Below, piece after piece: positions 15,284 through 23,241 of a stretch of 41,195 nucleotides of DNA. The stretch's first letter is position 1; each line of letters starts with the position of its first letter. Position numbers and translations under genes: made by a program. Origin of the DNA: Candidatus Fermentithermobacillaceae bacterium. Its GTDB lineage: Bacteria; Bacillota; Sulfobacillia; Fermentithermobacillales; DUSS01. The DNA lies in contig DYEQ01000004.1 of NCBI GenBank assembly GCA_020725645.1, positions 1 through 41,195 on the forward strand, in the 5' to 3' direction. The notes under the pieces are model-generated. The model saw only the letters and a program-made list of their open reading frames with translations. It did no database searches and was not told the DNA's origin.

Positions 15284-17263
15284 ATGCCGGAAGGGACGTT
15301 TTCCTCAAGTCCAAATGAGAATCCTACTCAACGTCAGGTTTACCTCGAAGATATCCCGTATGAAATCGCCCGGGAGAAACTCCTGAAAGCTTTCAAGGGT
15401 ACCTTGATGCCCGGTGAGGCCTGCCCGGCAGTTGAATGTTTGGGCAGGGTGACGGCAGCTCCGGTGTTCGCCACGATGAGCTCCCCCCATTACCATGCGG
15501 CAGCCATGGACGGTGTAGCTGTCGATGCGGCGGTGACTTTTGGAGCGCGTGAAACCGCGCCTGTTGCGCTCACGGTGGGCGAGAATGCCTTCTGGGTGGA
15601 CACCGGCGATCCGTTGCCCCCGGGTACGAATGCCGTCATCATGGTGGAAGATCTCGCCGACAAGGGGCCAGGAAAGCTCGAGATAATCTCCGCTGTGGCC
15701 CCCTGGGAAAACGTGAGGATCTACGGGGAGGATATGGTGGAAACCGAGCTCATCCTCCCTGCAAATCACAAGCTCAGGCCGGTGGACATCGCAGCCGTCC
15801 TGGCGGGAGGGGTTACCGAGATTTCGGTAAGAAGACAACCCCTGGTTACATTCATCCCTACCGGGTCCGAACTGGTTCCTCCCGGCGCCAGGCCCGCTCC
15901 GGGCCAGATAATCGAGTTCAACTCGGCCATGATTTCGGGCATGGTGGGGGAATGGGGAGGCATCCCCAAGGTAACCCCGATCGTTCCCGACGATTTCCAC
16001 GCGATTCTGGAAGCGGTGAAAAGGGCGCTGTCCGAATCGGACCTGGTGCTGATCGGGGCCGGTTCTTCCGCAGGTTCGGAGGACTATACATCCCGCGTCC
16101 TGGATGAGCTCGGCGAGGTGTTCGTTCACGGAATCGCGGCGAGGCCGGGAAAACCCGTTGTTCTGGGGCAAGCTTCGGGGAAACCGGTGATCGGTGTCCC
16201 CGGTTATCCCGTTTCCGCTGCGCTGGACATGGAGCTTTTCGTCAAGCCCCTCGTTTGTCAATTCCTCGGATTGCCCTGTCCTCCTCCCGACACCGTCACC
16301 ACGACCCTTTCCCGGAGCGTGGTCTCGCCCATGGGGTTGGATGAGTTCGTCAGGGTGAAATTGGGGAAAGTCGGGGAGAAGCTCGTAGCGACTCCCCTGG
16401 CGCGGGGCGCAGCTTTAACCACCTCTCTGGTCAGGGCCGACGGTATCCTGGTGGTTCCCCGGGGAAGAGAAGGGTTTATGGGGGGCAGAGAGGTGGAGGT
16501 GCAGCTCATCCGCCCGCTTTGGGAGATCCTGGGGACGGTCGTCCACATCGGCAGCCACGATCCCATCCTGGATCTCATAGCAAATCTCGTGAGGGAGATG
16601 CACCCTGAAATGACCTTTTCCTCAGCTAACCAGGGCAGCCTTGGAGGCCTTCTCGCTCTCCGGCGCGGTGAATGTCACATGGCGGGGACTCACCTGCTCG
16701 ATGAGGAAACCGGCACGTACAACGTCCCTTACCTGCAAAGGTACCTTCCGAACATGGACGTTGTCTTAGTGACCCTGGTTTACAGGCAACAAGGACTGAT
16801 GGTAAGACCGGGTAATCCCAAGAACATCAGGGCAGTAGAGGACCTTACGAGGCCTGACGTTACGTTCGTAAACAGGCAAAAAGGCGCCGGTACCAGGGTG
16901 CTCTTGGATCTTGCCCTGAGGGAAAAGGGGATCGACCCCGCGCTTATCAAAGGGTACGACCGGGAAGAGTACACCCATACGCAGGTGGCGGCTGCGGTGA
17001 AAAGCGGCACCGCCGACGCCGGGCTCGGGATAATGGCCGCTGCGAGGGCGCTGGGACTCGATTTCATCCCGTGGAGAGAGGAACGCTACGATCTCGCCAT
17101 TCCTGCCGAGCACCTGGATCACCCAGGCGTAAAAGCCGTACTGGATATAATCCGCTCGGATCTTTTTAAGGAACGCGTCGCTGCGATGGGAGGCTATGAT
17201 GCGCGAGACTCCGGGTGCGTCGTCTGGCGGAGCTCGGAGAGAAAGGACTTCCCGAGGCCATGA
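15284..17263 (+). CDS. MoeA-like molybdopterin transferase fused to a periplasmic-binding-protein-like domain
   Basis: 659 residues from ATG with AGGGGAGGA about 9 bases before. Residues about 15-410 are a full MoeA: SPHYHAAAMDGVAV, DTGDPLPPGTNAVIMVEDL, FIPTGSELV...APGQIIEFNSAMISG, LIGAGSSAGSEDYTSRVL, GIAARPGKPVVLGQ, GVPGYPVSAALDMELF. Residues about 425-655 are a PBP_like (LysR/ModA-type) ligand-binding domain: VHIGSHDPILDLIANLV, NQGSLGGLLALRRGECHMAG, FVNRQKGAGTRVLLD, TADAGLGIMAAARALGLDFIP. Such MoeA-PBP fusions are known in anaerobic bacteria and archaea. There is no signal peptide, so the binding domain is cytosolic and may sense or deliver the oxyanion; that role is inferred. The tungstate genes downstream support a link to tungsten. 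Confidence 0.92.
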   Translation: MPEGTFSSSPNENPTQRQVYLEDIPYEIAREKLLKAFKGTLMPGEACPAVECLGRVTAAPVFATMSSPHYHAAAMDGVAVDAAVTFGARETAPVALTVGENAFWVDTGDPLPPGTNAVIMVEDLADKGPGKLEIISAVAPWENVRIYGEDMVETELILPANHKLRPVDIAAVLAGGVTEISVRRQPLVTFIPTGSELVPPGARPAPGQIIEFNSAMISGMVGEWGGIPKVTPIVPDDFHAILEAVKRALSESDLVLIGAGSSAGSEDYTSRVLDELGEVFVHGIAARPGKPVVLGQASGKPVIGVPGYPVSAALDMELFVKPLVCQFLGLPCPPPDTVTTTLSRSVVSPMGLDEFVRVKLGKVGEKLVATPLARGAALTTSLVRADGILVVPRGREGFMGGREVEVQLIRPLWEILGTVVHIGSHDPILDLIANLVREMHPEMTFSSANQGSLGGLLALRRGECHMAGTHLLDEETGTYNVPYLQRYLPNMDVVLVTLVYRQQGLMVRPGNPKNIRAVEDLTRPDVTFVNRQKGAGTRVLLDLALREKGIDPALIKGYDREEYTHTQVAAAVKSGTADAGLGIMAAARALGLDFIPWREERYDLAIPAEHLDHPGVKAVLDIIRSDLFKERVAAMGGYDARDSGCVVWRSSERKDFPRP

Positions 17264-17300
17264 CCATTCCGGCACCTTATGTTCCAAGGGTCTGAACGGT

Positions 17301-17380
17301 TTGAGGTGCAAATGGAGGAAAGTGGTATAATTCCGCACGACACGCCTTGAACCGGTCGTTACATATGCATCATGTATAAT
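17301..17380 (+). promoter_or_regulatory. Candidate promoters of moaA
   Basis: Two perfect TATAAT boxes occur in the 342-base gap before moaA. The first (17326-17331) has TTGAGG at 17301-17306, 19 bases away. The second (17375-17380) lacks a clear -35 box. Either would transcribe the folded leader at 17435-17598. Confidence 0.4.
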
Positions 17381-17434
17381 ACAAGTGGACAAGGCTTTTC
17401 CGAGCCGTGTCTCCTAAAACCCGACGAATCATGG

Positions 17435-17598
17435 AGGCCGGCCGAGCCGGGAAAGGGGCTCGAGCCTGGGGCTGCGGGACTGCCGCCATCGTTGGTGCTC
17501 AGGATTAGTGCAAGTCCCAACGCCGAGAGCGTGCTTCTTCCTGGCAAACGGAGCAGCTGGAAACGGCTGTTCCCCCCGGATCTGGAAAGGGAAGGCCT
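17435..17598 (+). promoter_or_regulatory. Moco/Tuco riboswitch-like leader of moaA
   Basis: The 3' part carries a hairpin GGAGCAGC (17550-17557) with GCTGTTCC (17566-17573), followed at once by C-rich bases and CCGGATCTGGAAAGG (17576-17590). From memory, the E. coli moaA Moco riboswitch has the same order: a GC hairpin, then CTCCCGTATCTGGAAAGG. The outer stem can be drawn as AGGCC (17435-17439) with GGCCT (17594-17598), and GAGCCGG (17444-17450) with CCGGATC (17576-17582), one mismatch. The 3' strand covers the GGGAAGG ribosome binding site ahead of GTG 17606, so ligand binding could block translation. The class is suggested by pattern only; a covariance search would decide. Confidence 0.5.
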
Positions 17599-17605
17599 GA
17601 TTTGT

Positions 17606-18646
17606 GTGTTTCGCCGCCTCCTCATTTCCTCACGGGTAACGGCCGCGAAAGACAACCGGATGAACGACAGATTTGGACGGGAAATAAACTACCTCAGGGT
17701 CTCGGTTACCGACAGGTGTAACCTGCGCTGTGTTTACTGCATGCCTCCAGAAGGCGTGCCGCTCTTGAGACACGAGGACATCCTCAGGTACGAAGAAATC
17801 CTCACAGTACTCGCGGCGGCAAAGAAGATGGGTATTTCTCACGTGCGAATAACCGGCGGGGAGCCACTTGTCAGGAAAGACCTCGACCACCTCGTACGCG
17901 GTATAGCGGCCATGGGCTTCGAGGATATCTCCATGACGACGAACGGCACTCTCCTGGCCGGCTACGCTCAAATCCTCAAAGAAGCCGGTCTTATACGGGT
18001 AAACGTGAGTCTCGATAGCTTGCGCCCCGACCGGTTTTCCAAAATCACCCGGACCGGCCGGATCGAGGACGCTCTGGCGGGAATACAAGCTGCGGTCCGG
18101 GCCGGGCTTGAACCGGTCAAGGTGAACGTCGTGGTGATGGCGGGTTGGAATCTGGACGAAGTGGCGGATATGGCCCGGTTGACCCTGAACCTGCCCGTTC
18201 ACGTTCGGTTCATCGAATACATGCCTATCGGGCCATCTGACGGGATGGAGGAAGTCTCGGGAGTCTCGTCTGACCTGATTATGGCCGAGATTTCGAAGAC
18301 GGTTCCGGGGGGACTCGAGGTCTCCACCGCTCCTTCCGGCGCAGGACCCGCCAGGACCTACAGAGCTGCGGGGGCCAAAGGTACCATAGGGTTCATATCC
18401 GCCATGTCCAAACCGTTTTGTGATTCCTGCAACAGGCTAAGATTGACCCCCGACGGCAAACTCCGTCCCTGTCTTGCCTCCGCCATCGAAGTGGATGTGA
18501 AGGAAATACTCCGCAGTTCGAGGCAGGGTTCAAAGATGCGGGAGATCGAGGAAGCTTTCAGGCGGGCTATCTTGTCCAAACCCGGGGCGCACGAGCTGTG
18601 GGACAGGGAATCTCAAGCCAGGCGAATGTGTCAAATAGGAGGCTAG
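17606..18646 (+). CDS. moaA: GTP 3',8-cyclase MoaA (radical SAM)
   Basis: MoaA converts GTP to 3',8-cyclo-7,8-dihydro-GTP, the first step of molybdopterin synthesis. The radical SAM cluster motif is CNLRCVYC, followed by RITGGEPLVRKDL and SMTTNG. The second cluster motif is FCDSCNRLRLTPDGKLRPCL, and the chain ends in the conserved double Gly (QIGG). GTG 17606 is chosen because GGGAAGG lies 10 bases upstream and within the leader fold; it adds 18 unconserved residues. ATG 17660 matches the family N-terminus (NDRFGREINYLRVSVTDRCN) better but has no visible ribosome binding site. Either way the enzyme is complete at about 328-346 residues. MoaC follows after 150 bases. Confidence 0.93.
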   Translation: MFRRLLISSRVTAAKDNRMNDRFGREINYLRVSVTDRCNLRCVYCMPPEGVPLLRHEDILRYEEILTVLAAAKKMGISHVRITGGEPLVRKDLDHLVRGIAAMGFEDISMTTNGTLLAGYAQILKEAGLIRVNVSLDSLRPDRFSKITRTGRIEDALAGIQAAVRAGLEPVKVNVVVMAGWNLDEVADMARLTLNLPVHVRFIEYMPIGPSDGMEEVSGVSSDLIMAEISKTVPGGLEVSTAPSGAGPARTYRAAGAKGTIGFISAMSKPFCDSCNRLRLTPDGKLRPCLASAIEVDVKEILRSSRQGSKMREIEEAFRRAILSKPGAHELWDRESQARRMCQIGG

Positions 18647-18796
18647 CGCTTTTTGGAGTACTGCGAAAACGGGTGAGAGGTGGTCCGTCCGGCTGCCGAT
18701 GGCGGCACCTCCGGGGGTACCACTTGGCTGGCAGTAGGGTTGGGGAGGGTAAGTTCGCTTAGATATGGCGTTTGGGTGGTTAAGGGGGACGTTTTG

Positions 18797-19348
18797 ATGG
18801 ACGAAATGACTGAGGGCCGGGCAACGGCCGGGGAGCAGGCAGCGGCCGGTACCGGCGATACCGGGGAACAGCTTACGCACCTTCGCCCCGAAGGCGGGGT
18901 GAGGATGGTCGATATCGGGGACAAAAGCGTGACCCCACGGAGGGCCGTGGCCCGGGGCGAAATCAAGATGAGCCCCCAAACACTGGCCCTCATATCCCAG
19001 GGGAAGGTGGCCAAAGGGGACGTCCTAACTACCGCCCAGATAGCGGGGATCATGGCGGCCAAGCGGACGCAGGAGATCATACCTCTGTGTCACCAGATCA
19101 ACCTAACCGGGGTTGACGTGGAACTTCGGGTCGATCCCGAGAGGTCAGTCGTAGAGGTCGAAGCTTCGGCGAAGCTTGAGGGTAAGACCGGCGCGGAAAT
19201 GGAAGCCCTTGTAGCTGTGGCGGTTTCATGCCTCACCGTATACGACATGTGCAAGGCGGTGGAGAGGGGCATGGAAATCGGCAGGATAAGGCTGGTTGAA
19301 AAGTCGGGCGGGAAGAGCGGGACGTTCATCAGGGAAGAGGAACGGTGA
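18797..19348 (+). CDS. moaC: Cyclic pyranopterin monophosphate synthase MoaC
   Basis: 183 residues from ATG with AGGGGG 8 bases before. It completes formation of cyclic pyranopterin monophosphate from the MoaA product. The MoaC core begins at about residue 30: LTHLRPEGGVRMVDIGDKSVTPRRAVARGEI, then KGDVLTTAQIAGIMAAKRTQEIIPLCHQINLTGV, then EVEASAKLEGKTGAEMEALVAVAVSCLTVYDMCKAVERGMEIG, and the end VEKSGGKSG. The first 25 residues (TEGRATAGEQAAAGTGDTGE) are an unusual acidic, Ala/Gly-rich tail. The next gene starts 8 bases after the stop. No moaD or moaE lies in the window, so the pathway is completed elsewhere. Confidence 0.95.
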   Translation: MDEMTEGRATAGEQAAAGTGDTGEQLTHLRPEGGVRMVDIGDKSVTPRRAVARGEIKMSPQTLALISQGKVAKGDVLTTAQIAGIMAAKRTQEIIPLCHQINLTGVDVELRVDPERSVVEVEASAKLEGKTGAEMEALVAVAVSCLTVYDMCKAVERGMEIGRIRLVEKSGGKSGTFIREEER

Positions 19349-19355
19349 TATCGCG

Positions 19356-20387
19356 ATGAACGAGAAACCGGCGGTTAGCGGAAGCCAAGACAAGGGGGAG
19401 GCGAACGGCGAGCTCGCAATGGGTGAGAAACCGGTGACAGGCAGGGTAGTGGCCGTCTCTCTTTCGGAACGAAAGGGGACGCGCAAAGAAAACGTCGGGG
19501 AAATCTATCTCAAATCCAATCACGGCGTGGTGGGTGACGCCCACGCCGGACCCGGACACCGGCAGGTGAGCCTCCTCGCCGAAGAGAGCATCGCCAAAGC
19601 GAGGGCGAGAGGCCTGGATGTAAAGCCCGGAGATTTCGGAGAGAACGTAACCACGAGCGGTCTGGATCTTCCAGCTCTCCCGGTCGGAACCCGCCTTCTG
19701 GCCGGCGACGCGGTCCTGGAGGTGACTCAAATCGGCAAAGAATGCGTATCAAGATGCGCCATCTACTACCTTGCCGGGGACTGCATCATGCCGAAGGAGG
19801 GCATATTCGCTCGAGTGGTCGCGTCCGGGCACCTCAAGCCGGGAGATAGGATCGATGTCAACAACGAACACAGGATCGCGATCCTCACCGCCAGCGACAA
19901 GGGTTCCCGCGGAGAGCGGGAAGACCGGAGCGGCGAAGTCCTCAAGGAAATGCTCAGTGAACTCGGGGACGTCGTCGAGTACGTCTTGGTGCCGGACGAC
20001 AGAGACAGGATATCCGCGGAGCTCATAAGACTGGCCGACGAGCGGGGAATGGATCTCATCCTCACGACGGGCGGCACCGGTTTCGGTCCCAGGGATGTCA
20101 CTCCCGAAGCTACGCTCGCGGTGGTGGAGCGTCTTGCGCCCGGCCTATCCGAGGCCATGAGAGCAGCGGGGCTTAAATCCACACCCAGGGCGATGCTTTC
20201 AAGAGGCGTTTCAGGAATCCGTGGGAGGACGCTGATAATCAACCTTCCTGGAAGCCCCAAAGCGGTCATAGAGAATCTCGAGACTATCCTCCCTGCCCTT
20301 CCTCACGGCCTGGAGGTCCTCAGGGGGATTGCCGGTGAGTGTGGCTCGGAGTTGTCGCGGCAGAACGGGGTACCAAAACTGTCTTGA
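19356..20387 (+). CDS. MOSC domain fused to MogA/MoaB molybdopterin adenylyltransferase
   Basis: 343 residues from ATG 19356, with AGGGAAGAGG upstream. Residues about 28-165 are a MOSC domain, the beta-barrel also found at the C-terminus of Moco sulfurase: SNHGVVGDAHAGPGHRQVSLL, GDFGENVTTSGLDL, VTQIGKECVSRCAIYYLAGDCIMPKEGIFARVV, whose Cys residues may carry sulfur. Residues about 172-335 are a MogA/MoaB domain: RIAILTASDKGSRGEREDRSG, DLILTTGGTGFGPRDVTPEA, LINLPGSPKAVIENL; this type adenylates molybdopterin before MoeA acts. MOSC-MogA fusions are known in Bacillota. The fusion may couple adenylation with cofactor sulfuration or carriage; the MOSC substrate is unproven. The MoaC stop lies 8 bases upstream. 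Confidence 0.93.
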   Translation: MNEKPAVSGSQDKGEANGELAMGEKPVTGRVVAVSLSERKGTRKENVGEIYLKSNHGVVGDAHAGPGHRQVSLLAEESIAKARARGLDVKPGDFGENVTTSGLDLPALPVGTRLLAGDAVLEVTQIGKECVSRCAIYYLAGDCIMPKEGIFARVVASGHLKPGDRIDVNNEHRIAILTASDKGSRGEREDRSGEVLKEMLSELGDVVEYVLVPDDRDRISAELIRLADERGMDLILTTGGTGFGPRDVTPEATLAVVERLAPGLSEAMRAAGLKSTPRAMLSRGVSGIRGRTLIINLPGSPKAVIENLETILPALPHGLEVLRGIAGECGSELSRQNGVPKLS

Positions 20388-20394
20388 TTAGATT

Positions 20395-20483
20395 GAACCG
20401 GTTAGAACGGATTAACACTGGATGGAATCACTTAGAGCCAATTGGGATTAATCAGGACAATTAGGACCAACCAGAACCGGTTA
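20395..20483 (+). repeat. Repeat-rich operator-like region before tupA
   Basis: The palindrome-containing decamer GAACCGGTTA occurs twice, at 20395-20404 and 20474-20483, exactly 79 bases apart. Between them lie related AT-rich pieces (AGAACGGATTA, ATTGGGATTA, CAATTAGGACCA) that give the stretch a repetitive look. The second copy sits just before the tupA ribosome binding site, so a repressor or metal sensor bound there would control tungstate uptake. The binding protein is unknown. Confidence 0.45.
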
Positions 20484-20498
20484 AGAGAGGTGCCGGGG

Positions 20499-21344
20499 TT
20501 GAGGAAAAACCGTTATATCAGCGCCGGGCTTGCGGGGATGTTGTTAGCTGCCCTCGCGATATCGCTGGTGGAGATATCGATTTCAGGGTGCGCGACAAAA
20601 GAGGATGTGATCCTGGCCACGACCACCAGCACACTAGATACAGGCCTCTTGGAGGTCCTCATCCCGGTGTTCGAAAAGAAGACGGGCTACAGGGTGAAGG
20701 CGGTCGGGGTCGGAACCGGGCAAGCTCTGGAAATGGGGCGGAGAGGGGAAGCTGATGTGCTGCTGGTGCACGCGCCCGAATCCGAAGAGCAGGTGGTGGC
20801 GGAAGGACACGCCACAAACAGAAAACGGGTCATGCACAACGACTTCGTCATCTGCGGGCCGCAAGCGGACCCCGCCGGGATCAGGGGTGAGAAGTCGGCA
20901 GCCCAGGCTTTCAGGAAAATCGCCCAATCGAAGTCGCTCTTCGTGTCCAGGGGGGACGATTCAGGCACTCATAAGAAAGAGCTTGAGGTCTGGGAGGAAG
21001 CAGGCGTTAAACCCGAAGGCCACTGGTATCAGGAATGCGGCTCCGGCATGGGACAAACTTTGAATATCGCCTCGGAAAAAGGAGCATACGTCCTGAGCGA
21101 TAGAGGCACCTTCCTGTCCCTGAAGAAGAACCTCGCCCTGGTGATCCTCGTAGAGGGCGACCGGTCGCTCCTCAACATCTATCACGTGATGCAGGTTAAC
21201 CCCGAAAAGCATCCTAAGGTCAACGCCAAAGGCGGAAAGGCGTTCGTGGAGTTCATGGTATCGGAGGAAGTCCAGAAAGTCATCGGGGGATTTGGAGTGA
21301 AGGAATACGGTCAACCCTTGTTCTTCCCGGACGCCGGGAAGTGA
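20499..21344 (+). CDS. tupA: Tungstate ABC transporter substrate-binding lipoprotein TupA
   Basis: 281 residues from TTG 20499, which follows AGAGAGGTG by 6 bases; longer in-frame starts place residues before the signal peptide. The N-terminus is a lipoprotein signal: basic RKNR, a hydrophobic stretch, and a lipobox ending SGC. The mature part begins with the TupA/WtpA-type ligand loop ATTTSTLDTGLLEVL, then FEKKTGYRVKAVGVGTGQALEMGRRGEADVLLVHAP and VMHNDFVICGP, and later SRGDDSGTHKKELE and YQECGSGMGQTL, both characteristic of TupA. It captures tungstate outside the membrane with very high affinity and hands it to TupB. The TTTS motif separates it from ModA, so tungstate is favoured over molybdate. 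Confidence 0.94.
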   Translation: MRKNRYISAGLAGMLLAALAISLVEISISGCATKEDVILATTTSTLDTGLLEVLIPVFEKKTGYRVKAVGVGTGQALEMGRRGEADVLLVHAPESEEQVVAEGHATNRKRVMHNDFVICGPQADPAGIRGEKSAAQAFRKIAQSKSLFVSRGDDSGTHKKELEVWEEAGVKPEGHWYQECGSGMGQTLNIASEKGAYVLSDRGTFLSLKKNLALVILVEGDRSLLNIYHVMQVNPEKHPKVNAKGGKAFVEFMVSEEVQKVIGGFGVKEYGQPLFFPDAGK

Positions 21345-21435
21345 CGCGTAACGGGAGATCCCGGTTTCGGAAAACCAGGCGTTATGCGGGAATTGGGAGC
21401 AGGTACATCTGTAGTAAAGGAATGGTGGGCAGGCG

Positions 21436-22140
21436 GTGGATCTAATATGGCGGGGGCTCGCGAGAGGTGTAAAGCTCTTGCTGTCGGGAGACCCTGAGAT
21501 TTACGAGATAGCATTTCTCACCCTCAGAGTGTCGGGTTTGGCCACCCTGGTCAGCCTTGTACTGGGTGTTCCTGCCGGTCTATTCCTCGCGGTGAGAAAG
21601 TTCCGGTTCAGGAGAGCGCTGGTCGGAGCGGTCAACACTGCGATGGGGCTTCCACCCACGGTGGTTGGATTGTGGGTGGCGATCTTTCTGTGGCGCAGCG
21701 GGCCCCTCGGCGCCCTCGGGCTTATGTACACGCCCACCGCCATAGTCATCGCCCAGGTTCTCATCGCAACTCCGGTGGTGACCGGGTTTACCATGGCTTC
21801 GGTTCAGCAACTTGACCCGAAACTGCCCCGCCAGATCCTGGCTCTGGGCGCTTCGCCCCTTCAGTTCTGGTGGCTCGTAATAAGGGAATGCAGGTTCGGG
21901 CTTCTGGCCGCGGTCATGGCGGGCTTCGGCGCCGTCATCTCGGAAGTAGGAGCTTCAATGGCGGTTGGAGGAAACGTGAGGCATCACACCCGTGTACTCA
22001 CCACCGCTATCGTGCTTGAGGTCAACAAAGGCAACTTTGACGTTGCCCTTGCTCTAAGTTTCATATTGATGACCCTAGCTTACGCTGTTACATTTGCGCT
22101 GACCGTGGTTCAACAGCGGAAAAGGCGATACGTGACGTAA
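21436..22140 (+). CDS. tupB: Tungstate ABC transporter permease TupB
   Basis: 234 residues from GTG with GGTGGGCAGG just upstream. It is a BPD_transp_1-type permease with about five or six hydrophobic helices, starting with FLTLRVSGLATLVSLVLGVPAG. The EAA-type loop that contacts the ATPase is around LPRQILALGASPLQFWWLVIRECRFGLLAAVMAGFG. VISEVGASMAVGGNVRHHTRVLTTAIVLEVNKGNF near the C-terminus is characteristic of TupB. It forms the membrane channel for tungstate. The gap from tupA is 92 bases and the gap to tupC about 225 bases, with a GC palindrome in the latter. Confidence 0.93.
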   Translation: MDLIWRGLARGVKLLLSGDPEIYEIAFLTLRVSGLATLVSLVLGVPAGLFLAVRKFRFRRALVGAVNTAMGLPPTVVGLWVAIFLWRSGPLGALGLMYTPTAIVIAQVLIATPVVTGFTMASVQQLDPKLPRQILALGASPLQFWWLVIRECRFGLLAAVMAGFGAVISEVGASMAVGGNVRHHTRVLTTAIVLEVNKGNFDVALALSFILMTLAYAVTFALTVVQQRKRRYVT

Positions 22141-22213
22141 GTGCGTGAGCCGGATGGAGCACGCTGCCAACAGCCGGTTGCAGCGATTTTCGTACCGGAG
22201 GGCCAGGCAGCCG

Positions 22214-22233
22214 CGGCGCCCCGCGGGGCGCCG
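22214..22233. repeat. 20-bp perfect GC palindrome between tupB and tupC
   Basis: Positions 22214-22233 read the same on both strands and contain GGCGCCCCGCGGGGCGCC. As RNA the stem would hold about 8 pairs. It is not followed by a T-run, so it is either a processing or attenuation hairpin or a protein site. The adjoining bases up to 22340 hold a further loose pairing (GGACT with AGTCC) but no gene. Confidence 0.4.
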
Positions 22234-22364
22234 GCGGGACTGATTGGCTCGAGTGCTTGCCGGAGTCCGTTTTCGCATACCAAAGCACCGAAAACTGTTG
22301 AGTCTGCTTTTTCTGTTTACAAGTAAGCATTGCCTGTAACGCCTTGGAGCTCGGAGGTGTAAAG

Positions 22365-23117
22365 TTGGCGAGAGCGGCGAATCCTCGGGATCAAGTTGCT
22401 GCTGGGGATGCCAGGGAAATCATCGCCGGCAGTGATATCCGCGTGGTTAGGCAAGGGAAGGAAATCCTGGTGGTACCCAACATCGCAGTGCGAGAGGGGG
22501 AGGTTGTTGCGGTCATCGGTCCGAACGGCGCTGGTAAGAGTACTCTCCTCGCCGTTCTCGCCTGCCTTGACTTCCCCGAAAGAGGGCGGGTATTCTTCCG
22601 CGGTACCGAGGTCACCAAGAGAAACGTGGTGGAGATAAGGCGCAGGATGTCGGTGGTGTTCCAGGAGCCCCTGCTTCTTGACGGAACCGTGCTCGAGAAC
22701 GTCGAACTCGGACTTCGCCTGAGAGGAGTGAGAGACGGACCCCGAGCCAGAGCCGTTGAGTGGATAAGGCGGTTTGGACTGACTGGCAAGGAAGGTCAAG
22801 CTGTCCATACCCTTTCGGGAGGGGAAGCCCAGAGAGTGGCTCTGGCCAGGGCTTTTGTTCTGAATCCCGAAGTCCTCTTCCTCGATGAACCCTTCTCTTC
22901 GCTGGACTCCATTGCCCGGCAGGAGCTTCTGAGAGATTTTAGACGCATCATCAGAGACACCGGCGTAACGGCTGTCCTGGTCACCCATGATTTCCTCGAG
23001 GTAAGGTTGCTCGCCACGAGAGTGCTCGTATTGAGTAGGGGCAGAATTGAAGCGGAAGGGACGCCGGAGAGTATCTCGAATGATCCTCTGTGGGGGAGGC
23101 TAGCTGGTCTGCATTGA
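22365..23117 (+). CDS. tupC: Tungstate ABC transporter ATP-binding protein TupC
   Basis: 250 residues from TTG 22365, 5 bases after GGAGGTG; TTG 22344 lies before that site. It is a standard ABC ATPase: Walker A GPNGAGKSTLL, Q-loop VVFQEPLLLDG, signature TLSGGEAQRVALARA, Walker B EVLFLDEPFSSLDS, switch VTHD. It powers TupB. The N-terminal 30 residues (AANPRDQVAAGDAREIIAGS) are a little longer than usual before the first strand. The C-terminus AEGTPESISNDPLWGRLAGLH is normal. The adjacency to tupA and tupB fixes the substrate class; alone it could serve molybdate or phosphate. A glycoside hydrolase relic begins two bases after the stop. Confidence 0.92.
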   Translation: MARAANPRDQVAAGDAREIIAGSDIRVVRQGKEILVVPNIAVREGEVVAVIGPNGAGKSTLLAVLACLDFPERGRVFFRGTEVTKRNVVEIRRRMSVVFQEPLLLDGTVLENVELGLRLRGVRDGPRARAVEWIRRFGLTGKEGQAVHTLSGGEAQRVALARAFVLNPEVLFLDEPFSSLDSIARQELLRDFRRIIRDTGVTAVLVTHDFLEVRLLATRVLVLSRGRIEAEGTPESISNDPLWGRLAGLH

Positions 23118-23118
23118 T

Positions 23119-23241
23119 GAGCAGCACAAAGTGGATGCGATCTGTATCGGCACCGAGATGAATCACCTGGACTGGCAATTCCGTACCGAGTGGATTGACT
23201 TGATAAGAGCTGTTCGTGAGGGTTTCTCTGGCCGGCTGTGA
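23119..23241 (+). pseudogene. Relic of a glycoside hydrolase (GH113-like TIM barrel)
   Basis: Forty codons in one frame before a TGA read VDAICIGTEMNHLDWQFRTE followed by WIDLIRAVREGFSGRL. This is the barrel strand and helix around the acid/base Glu in GH113-type mannanase-like glycosidases, where the family pattern is GTEL...EEW..LI..VR..YSG.L. Both ends of the enzyme are missing, there is no start codon or ribosome binding site, and the reading stops exactly where the next strand should follow. It is a remnant of a deleted gene. Confidence 0.6.

Noticed and set aside
18647-18796. Riboswitch or T-box in the moaA-moaC gap
   Set aside because: GGTGG and GTACCAC pieces suggested a T-box at first, but the antiterminator order and a specifier loop could not be drawn.
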